This document shows, piece by piece, positions 7,370 through 12,300 of a stretch of DNA of 12,300 bases. The position numbers and the translations under genes were made by a program. The notes below the pieces were generated by a model, which did no database searches, was not told the DNA's origin, and was given only the letters and a program-made list of their open reading frames with translations. Every line of letters begins with the position of its first letter. Position 1 is the first letter of the stretch. The stretch is from Tissierellia bacterium (lineage in GTDB: Bacteria; Bacillota_A; Clostridia; Tissierellales; Peptoniphilaceae), in contig JAAYEN010000267.1 in the NCBI GenBank assembly GCA_012728775.1, positions 1 to 12,300 on the forward strand, written 5' to 3'.

Positions 7370-8701
7370 ATGGATAGAATTTATGAATATTTAAAAAACG
7401 GCGATTACGCTTTAGTTCAAAGGGAGATTCAAAATTTCCACATAGCTGATATAGCGGAAATAATTAATAAATTAGAAGACAAAGACTTAATTATAGTATT
7501 TAGGCTTTTGAATAAAGATATAGCAGCAGAAGTATTTGCGAACTTAGACAGAAACAAGAAAATTAGAATTGTGGACTCTATTAAACTTGATGAATTGCAT
7601 CCGATAATTGACGAGCTACATTTAGACGACAAGGTAGACTTATTAGAAGAATTGCCCGCTAATGTCGTTAAGAATATTCTAAGATATTCCGATTCCCATG
7701 AAAGAAATTTAATTAATCAATTTTTAAATTACAAAGAGGATTCCGCTGGTTCTATTATGACAATAGAGTACATTTCTCTAAAGCCTCAAATGACAGTGGA
7801 AGATTCATTATTATATATCAGAAAAAATGGATTAGATAAAGAAACAATATATAATTGCTATGTACTTGGACCTAATAAAAAACTAATAGGAGTTGTATCC
7901 CTAAGAGAGCTTGTAACAGCTAATAGGGATGTATTAATTGACGATTTAATGTCGGAGGATATTATTTTCGTACACACCGATACGGACCAAGAGGAAGTAG
8001 CAGATGTTTTTTCAAAATACGATTTATCAGCACTTCCAGTTGTGGATACGGAAAATAGACTTACTGGTATAGTAACTTTTGACGATATTTTACACGTAAT
8101 GGAACAAGAAACAACAGAAGACTTTCATATAATGGCATCTATGACTCCATCTGAAGGTGGTTATTTGTCTGAGACTCCATTTAAATTGGCAATGGATAGA
8201 GTGATTTGGTTAGTTGTATTATTGATATCAGGGATATTTGTAGGAAATATAATTGAAAATTACAATTGGATCTTATTACAATATTTAGTTTTAAATTCCT
8301 TTATTCCTATGATAACAGGAGCAGGAGGTAATTCAGGAATTCAGTCTTCTACATTGGCAGTTAGAAATATCTCTTTAGGTGAAATTACTTTTGACGATAA
8401 ATGGAATGTTGTTGCAAAAGAATTCCAAGTAGGACTAATAGTCGGCGGTATAATGGGAGTTTTCTCTTTTGTAAAAGTATTATTAATAGATAGAGTATCT
8501 TTAGATATAGGATTAGTGGTAGCATTAACCATGTTTGCTTCTATTTTGGTTGCAAAAGTTTTTGGAGGACTGATTCCAATTTTAGCAGATAAGGTAAATA
8601 TTGACCCCGCCATAATGTCTAGCTCTATTATTACTACTTTGGTAGATGCTGTTGCCTTAGCCATTTATTTTACGATTGCTGCGATGATTTTACCAATTTA
8701 G
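7370..8701 (+). CDS. mgtE: MgtE magnesium channel/transporter, first copy
   Basis: MgtE is a homodimeric Mg2+-selective channel in the cytoplasmic membrane, gated by Mg2+ binding to its cytosolic domains. From the ATG at 7370 it has 443 residues, near family length. In order: the acidic helical N domain (about 5-120), two CBS domains (about 127-190 and 192-250), the plug helix, then five membrane helices (about 278-443). TM2 carries TGAGGNSGIQSST (316-328), and TM5 carries IDPAIMSSSIITTLVD, with Asp425 in the place of the selectivity-filter aspartate (D432 in the Thermus enzyme). I chose this ATG because AAAAGGA ends 9 bases before it; the frame extends up to a TTG at 7340 and an ATG at 7361, but the latter directly abuts the AGGA. 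It is followed by a paralogue after 21 bases. Confidence 0.95.
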   Translation: MDRIYEYLKNGDYALVQREIQNFHIADIAEIINKLEDKDLIIVFRLLNKDIAAEVFANLDRNKKIRIVDSIKLDELHPIIDELHLDDKVDLLEELPANVVKNILRYSDSHERNLINQFLNYKEDSAGSIMTIEYISLKPQMTVEDSLLYIRKNGLDKETIYNCYVLGPNKKLIGVVSLRELVTANRDVLIDDLMSEDIIFVHTDTDQEEVADVFSKYDLSALPVVDTENRLTGIVTFDDILHVMEQETTEDFHIMASMTPSEGGYLSETPFKLAMDRVIWLVVLLISGIFVGNIIENYNWILLQYLVLNSFIPMITGAGGNSGIQSSTLAVRNISLGEITFDDKWNVVAKEFQVGLIVGGIMGVFSFVKVLLIDRVSLDIGLVVALTMFASILVAKVFGGLIPILADKVNIDPAIMSSSIITTLVDAVALAIYFTIAAMILPI

Positions 8702-8722
8702 CAAAATGGAGGTGAGGAAGAT

Positions 8723-10093
8723 ATGGAACAAAAAGGTATACATGAAAGAATAAAATATGAAGAACAAGATATTCTTAGAATGTTGGAAAGCAGAAAATAT
8801 GCGGAACTTAGAGAGTTTTTAAAAGAAACAAACGAAATAGATATTGCTGAAATAATTAGTGGTATAGAAGATAAACATTATGCATTAATACTATTTAGGA
8901 TGTTGTCAGAAGAAAGTGCATCTCAAGTATTTGCATATCTAGATATAGATGCTCAAGTTGAAATAGTCACTAACTTTTCAGAGAGTGAACTTAGAGAAAT
9001 TATGGAAGAACTTTTCTTCGATGATATTGTAGATTTAGTTGAAGAAATGCCAGCAGAGTATGTAAATAAAGTTTTAAGAAATATTTCTAGAGAAGAAAGA
9101 CAGTTAATAAATGAATTCCTAGGATATCCAGAAGACTCTGCCGGATCTGTAATGACTATTGAGTATGTTAGCTTGTACAAATCCTATACCGTACAAGATG
9201 CTCTAAATCATATACAAAGTGTAGGTCTTAAAAAAGAAACGGTTTATTCATCATATGTAGTAGATACAAATAGACGATTAAATGGAATTATTTCTTTGAG
9301 AAAATTGGTTACATCTGACCCGGATTTATATATTTCAGATATTATGGAAGAAGATGTAATTTATGTACACACAGACGATGACCAAGAGTATGTTGCTGAT
9401 TTATTTGCAAAATATGGATTTCTAGCTATGCCTGTAGTAGATAAAATGGAAAGGCTTGTGGGAATTGTTACTTATGATGATGTTCTTAGAATTATAGAAG
9501 AAGAAACCACAGAAGACTTCCAAAGAATGGCTGCTGTTACGCCAAATGACGATATATACCTAGATACTGATGCAAGAACTCTTGCTAAAAGTAGATTGCC
9601 TTGGATTATGATTTTGATGATTAGTGCCACTATTACAGCTTTTATTATTAATTTGAATTTGGACTTATTAGGAAAATTTGCTGTATTGTCGATATTAATG
9701 CCAATGTTAACAGATACTGGAGGAAATGCATCTAGCCAATCTTCTACACTTATCATTCGAGGTATTGCAACTGGCGAAATTGAAGATGATGATTTGGGTA
9801 AAATATTAAAAAAAGAATTACAAGTTAGTACGATTTTGGTAATAATATTGGTTTTTGTTGTATTGCTTAGAGTATTGATAATTAGTAATGAAGGTTTAAA
9901 TGTTGCACTGACTATTGCTTTAACTTTGACATTTACCATATACTCTTCAAATCTAATAGGCGGTACACTTCCAATTGCTGCTAAGAAATTAGGATTAGAC
10001 CCAGCAGTTATGGCCGTACCTATGATTACTACTATAGTTGATGCGATGAGTTTAATTATTTATTTTAATATAGCTAGAATAATACTACTTTAG
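8723..10093 (+). CDS. mgtE: MgtE magnesium channel/transporter, second copy
   Basis: The 456-residue paralogue of the preceding gene has the same layout: N domain (about 15-130), CBS pair (about 135-262), and five membrane helices (about 290-456). The TM2 motif is TDTGGNASSQSST (330-342), and TM5 has LDPAVMAVPMITTIVD with the filter aspartate at Asp440. The two proteins match closely in the N domain and CBS region (e.g. PEDSAGSVMTIEYVSL and ETTEDF) and less in the membrane part, so this is an old duplication rather than a recent copy. A long GGAGGTGAGG precedes the ATG (GAGG 5 bases before it). The next gene starts 8 bases after the stop. Whether the products form separate homodimers or a mixed dimer cannot be decided here. 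Confidence 0.95.
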   Translation: MEQKGIHERIKYEEQDILRMLESRKYAELREFLKETNEIDIAEIISGIEDKHYALILFRMLSEESASQVFAYLDIDAQVEIVTNFSESELREIMEELFFDDIVDLVEEMPAEYVNKVLRNISREERQLINEFLGYPEDSAGSVMTIEYVSLYKSYTVQDALNHIQSVGLKKETVYSSYVVDTNRRLNGIISLRKLVTSDPDLYISDIMEEDVIYVHTDDDQEYVADLFAKYGFLAMPVVDKMERLVGIVTYDDVLRIIEEETTEDFQRMAAVTPNDDIYLDTDARTLAKSRLPWIMILMISATITAFIINLNLDLLGKFAVLSILMPMLTDTGGNASSQSSTLIIRGIATGEIEDDDLGKILKKELQVSTILVIILVFVVLLRVLIISNEGLNVALTIALTLTFTIYSSNLIGGTLPIAAKKLGLDPAVMAVPMITTIVDAMSLIIYFNIARIILL

Positions 10094-10101
10094 GAGGAAA
10101 A

Positions 10102-10950
10102 GTGGAAAAATTAATGTTAGGCAAACCAGTTGCTGATAAAATAACTAAAGAATTAAAAACAAATATAGACCAGCTAAATACCAAACCTAAATTAGCTATT
10201 GTAAGAGTTGGCCAAGAAGAAGCGGACATGGCTTATGAAAGAGCTGCAATAAAGAGAATGGAATCCATAGGTATCCTGTGGGATTCTATTGAATTGCCGA
10301 GAAATATAAGCGAAGCAGAGTTAATAAGTAAAATAAATGAATTAAACGAAGACAAAAATGTTAATGGAATTTTATTGTTTAACCCTCTTCCAAATCATTT
10401 GGATTCTAAAAAGGTGGGCGAATCAATAAATCCTCTAAAAGATGTAGATTCCCTAAATCCCATAAATTTAGCAAAAGTAATGTATAGAGATGAAAATGCC
10501 TTTGCACCTTGTACACCTACAGCTGCGATGGAAATATTAGATTACTATGGAGTAGAAGTAGAAGGAAAACATGCAGTAGTATTAGGTAGGTCTACAGTAG
10601 TAGGAAAACCTGTATCAATGTTACTGTTAAATAGACATGCTACTGTAACCATTTGTCACTCTAAGACTCCTAATATTGAAGAGATTGCTAAATTAGCAGA
10701 TATTTTATTACTTGCAATAGGCGCTCCAAATTTTGCAGATATTAATTTTGTTAAAGAAGGAGCTGTCGTTGTGGACATTGGAATAAATGTAGATGACTCG
10801 GGAAATCTTTGTGGTGATGTAAATATGGATTCGGTTATAGAAAATGTAGATCTAATTACTCCAGTTCCTGGTGGAGTAGGTTCCGTAACTACTGCAGTGC
10901 TGGCAAAACATGTTGTAAAAGCATATATTATGCAACAAAACATAGAATAA
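10102..10950 (+). CDS. folD: Divergent FolD, methylenetetrahydrofolate dehydrogenase
   Basis: FolD oxidises 5,10-methylene-THF to methenyl-THF with NAD(P) and normally also hydrolyses it to 10-formyl-THF, in the cytosol. This 282-residue protein has normal length and a well-kept C-terminal nucleotide-binding half: GRSTVVGKPVSMLL (162-175), ATVTICHSKT (180-189), VVDIGINV (223-230) and ITPVPGGVG (252-260). The catalytic N-terminal half is unusual. Tyr45 is present, but the lysine expected four residues later (K56 in human MTHFD1) is Ala49, and the Gln of the VQLPLP motif (human Q100) is Phe93 in LLFNPLP. Asp116 (KDVD) is kept. It may therefore be mainly a dehydrogenase. The start is GTG, with AGGAGG overlapping the mgtE stop and 4 bases before it; an ATG at 10114 lies 16 bases from that site and is less likely. 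Confidence 0.88.
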   Translation: MEKLMLGKPVADKITKELKTNIDQLNTKPKLAIVRVGQEEADMAYERAAIKRMESIGILWDSIELPRNISEAELISKINELNEDKNVNGILLFNPLPNHLDSKKVGESINPLKDVDSLNPINLAKVMYRDENAFAPCTPTAAMEILDYYGVEVEGKHAVVLGRSTVVGKPVSMLLLNRHATVTICHSKTPNIEEIAKLADILLLAIGAPNFADINFVKEGAVVVDIGINVDDSGNLCGDVNMDSVIENVDLITPVPGGVGSVTTAVLAKHVVKAYIMQQNIE

Positions 10951-10962
10951 AAGGGGATTAAA

Positions 10963-12084
10963 GTGAAAAAGTATAGAAAAATATTATTAATAGTCTTTGT
11001 AGTATTGATGATATTTACTGCTTGTAATAAAACTGAACAAGTTGAATCAGATAATGTCTCAAAAGAGATTACCCTAGAAGAGTATTTTATAAAAAATGAA
11101 AAACCAAATAATCAAATGTATATATATGGAGAGATTCACGGAGCAGATTCCATATTAGAAGCGGAATATGAATTTTGGCAAAGATATTATAATGACGGGA
11201 TGAGACATTTATTCGTCGAATTTCCCTACTATACAGCACAATTTTTAAATATCTGGATGGAAGAAGATAATAACGAGATTTTAGATTTAATATTCAGTTT
11301 CACTGAGGGAACCAGTGGAAATACAGATAGTAGCTATAATTTTTTTGTGAAAATAAAAGAAAACTGTCCAGAAACTGTTTTTCATGGAACTGATGTAGGT
11401 CATCAGGCGGATTCAATAGGAGCTAGATATTTACGATACTTAATAGATGAAGATATGTACCCATCTGAAGAATACGATATGACAAAAAAAATTATCGATC
11501 AAGGCTATAAATATTATGGGAATGAGGGTAAATACGATAATCCCTATAGAGAAAAAATGATGGCTGAAAACTTTATAGAAGCTTATGAAAAAATCCAAGG
11601 GGAAAATATTATGGGTATTTATGGTGGTGCCCACGTCGATCCAGAAGATCAAAGCTTTTATGACGATGTGCCGACAATGGCTAAGGGTTTAAAAGATAAA
11701 TACGAAGAGAACTATCATTTTATTCAATTATCTGATCTTTATATGGATAGTGGGAAAAATATTAAGCCGACAAGAGTAGATGAAATAGAAATAGGCGAAA
11801 AAACTTATAAAGCTTCCTATTTTGGAATTGAGAAAATAAGCTTTATAAATTATATTTCTCGTGAATTTTGGAGAATAGAAGATGCTTACGATGATTTTAA
11901 AGATAACCCAACTAATGGCAATGTATTACCTTATAATAATTATCCAATGAATATACAAAAAGGAGAAGTTTTTAAGATAGTTTATGTTTTAGATGATGGA
12001 AGTGAAATGGTTGCTTATTATCGCTCAGATGGAGATATTTGGAAGGGAATGATCACTACCACAGAATTTCTAATTTCCCAGTAA
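10963..12084 (+). CDS. Putative lipoprotein with TIKI/EreA/ChaN-like domain
   Basis: This 373-residue protein has a lysine-rich N-terminus, a hydrophobic stretch (7-19) and a lipobox ending FTAC, with Cys21 as lipidation site, so it should be anchored on the outer face of the membrane. Residues about 50-262 show spaced motifs like the TIKI/erythromycin esterase/ChaN group: YGEIHG (55-60), Glu67, FVEFP (84-88), FHGTDVGH (140-147), a YREKMMAENF segment (195-204) like the R-D-x-x-M-A-x-N motif, and GIYGGAHVD (218-226). These His and Glu residues may bind metal or act in hydrolysis; the substrate is unknown. Residues about 270-373 form a further acidic and aromatic region that I do not recognise. 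The start is GTG with AGGGG 6 bases before it, 12 bases after folD. Lipoprotein call: firm; family call: moderate; drug esterase activity is not supported. Confidence 0.72.
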   Translation: MKKYRKILLIVFVVLMIFTACNKTEQVESDNVSKEITLEEYFIKNEKPNNQMYIYGEIHGADSILEAEYEFWQRYYNDGMRHLFVEFPYYTAQFLNIWMEEDNNEILDLIFSFTEGTSGNTDSSYNFFVKIKENCPETVFHGTDVGHQADSIGARYLRYLIDEDMYPSEEYDMTKKIIDQGYKYYGNEGKYDNPYREKMMAENFIEAYEKIQGENIMGIYGGAHVDPEDQSFYDDVPTMAKGLKDKYEENYHFIQLSDLYMDSGKNIKPTRVDEIEIGEKTYKASYFGIEKISFINYISREFWRIEDAYDDFKDNPTNGNVLPYNNYPMNIQKGEVFKIVYVLDDGSEMVAYYRSDGDIWKGMITTTEFLISQ

Positions 12085-12089
12085 GAATT

Positions 12090-12109
12090 ATGTGAAATTA
12101 CTTTCATAT
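12090..12109 (+). other. Hairpin without T-tract after the lipoprotein gene
   Basis: ATGTGAAA (12090-12097) can pair with TTTCATAT (12102-12109), one G-T wobble, with a 4-base loop. No T-run follows, so it is not a standard terminator; it might cap the 3' end of the operon mRNA or be chance. No better terminator separates the lipoprotein gene from the tRNA promoter. Confidence 0.35.
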
Positions 12110-12117
12110 GCCAAACA

Positions 12118-12146
12118 TTGACAACAAGATTAAATTGTTGTAAAAT
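12118..12146 (+). promoter_or_regulatory. Promoter of the tRNA-Ser/SRP RNA unit
   Basis: TTGACA (12118-12123) is a perfect -35 and TAAAAT (12141-12146) a near-perfect -10, spaced exactly 17 bases. The predicted start is near 12153, about 11 bases before the mature tRNA. It is the best promoter in the window. Confidence 0.82.
12121..12141. repeat. Perfect dyad in the promoter spacer
   Basis: ACAACAA (12121-12127) and TTGTTGT (12135-12141) are perfect inverted repeats separated by 7 bases. They fill the space between -35 and -10 and touch both hexamers, the position expected of a repressor site or a DNA-distorting activator site, or may be chance in AT-rich DNA. Confidence 0.6.
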
Positions 12147-12163
12147 GTATAAGCATTGAAATT

Positions 12164-12254
12164 GGAGAGGTGGCTGAGCTGGCTGAAGGCGCTCGCCTGG
12201 AAAGCGGGTAAACAGGGAACTGTTTCAGGGGTTCAAATCCCCTCCTCTCCGCCA
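12164..12254 (+). tRNA. tRNA-Ser, anticodon GGA
   Basis: The 91-base gene folds as a class II tRNA with long variable arm. The acceptor stem pairs GGAGAGG (12164-12170) with CCTCTCC (12244-12250), followed by the G discriminator and an encoded CCA (12252-12254). The anticodon loop CTGGAAA is closed by CTCGC/GCGGG, giving anticodon GGA (12199-12201), which reads UCC and UCU. The T arm has AGGGG-TTCAAAT-CCCCT. It directly precedes the SRP RNA and probably shares its transcript. Confidence 0.96.
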
Positions 12255-12265
12255 GTAGAAAATTT

Positions 12266-12300
12266 GCCGTACTAGATGGGGAACTAGCGGTTCCTTGTAA
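12266..12300 (+). ncRNA. ffs: Small signal recognition particle RNA, 3' partial
   Basis: The last 35 bases, starting GCCGTACTAGATGGGG and continuing with the CTAGCGG segment and TTCCTTGTAA, match the 5' part of the small bacterial SRP RNA (scRNA/4.5S type; consensus GCCGTGCTAGG-GGGGAGGTAGCGGTGCCCTGTA as I recall it). That RNA binds Ffh to form the particle that targets membrane proteins co-translationally. It starts 11 bases after the tRNA-Ser CCA with no promoter in between, so co-transcription is likely. In Firmicutes this order is often followed by dnaX. The conserved Ffh-binding 3' part lies outside the window. Confidence 0.85.

Noticed and set aside
9472..9939. 155-codon open frame opposite the second mgtE
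   Set aside because: It is antisense to conserved membrane helices and has no family motif or binding site; it is a shadow of a hydrophobic coding region.
10963..12084. Macrolide (erythromycin) esterase resistance gene
   Set aside because: Only general superfamily motifs are shared; the protein is a lipoprotein with different length and an extra C-terminal region, so drug resistance is not supported.

Overview
The window is AT-rich, densely coded DNA of a low-GC Gram-positive bacterium. Evidence for this: strong AGGAGG-type ribosome binding sites, short intergenic gaps with U-tailed hairpin terminators, a str-operon end (fusA-tuf), a lipobox protein, and a tRNA-Ser followed immediately by a small bacterial SRP RNA (an order familiar in Firmicutes). 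The EF-Tu, MgtE and FolD sequences suggest an anaerobic clostridial or Tissierellia lineage (Peptoniphilaceae-like, e.g. Anaerococcus or Peptoniphilus). That placement is inference from recall, not a database result.

Layout. (1) 1-3328: the 3' part of fusA (its 5' end lies outside the window), then tuf with its own promoter and a strong terminator. (2) 3344-3870: a single-gene unit for a thioredoxin-type arsenate reductase/LMW phosphatase-like protein, driven by an extended -10 promoter and closed by a terminator. (3) 3926-6113: a three-gene operon of ung (uracil-DNA glycosylase), an alpha/beta hydrolase and a class I glutamine amidotransferase-like (peptidase C26) hydrolase, the last two overlapping by 4 bases. 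(4) 7211 down to 6035 on the minus strand: two tandem universal stress proteins and a DUF1294 membrane protein. This operon converges on and overlaps the 3' end of the C26 gene. (5) 7370-12084 on the plus strand: two tandem MgtE magnesium channels, a divergent FolD, and a lipoprotein with TIKI/EreA/ChaN-like motifs, packed with gaps of 8 to 21 bases as one probable operon. (6) 12118-12300: a near-consensus promoter, tRNA-Ser(GGA), and the first part of the SRP RNA gene, which runs off the window.

Most genes are housekeeping: translation elongation, DNA repair, Mg2+ homeostasis, one-carbon metabolism, stress and protein targeting. I saw no mobile element, CRISPR array, phage gene or toxin-antitoxin pair, and no clear new multi-gene system. 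The observations most worth a second look are the FolD lacking the catalytic lysine and glutamine of the cyclohydrolase site, the TIKI/EreA-like lipoprotein with an unassigned C-terminal region, the two usp genes that share a nearly identical 3' block, and a perfect dyad inside the tRNA-Ser promoter spacer. No stretch over 300 bases lacks a gene.
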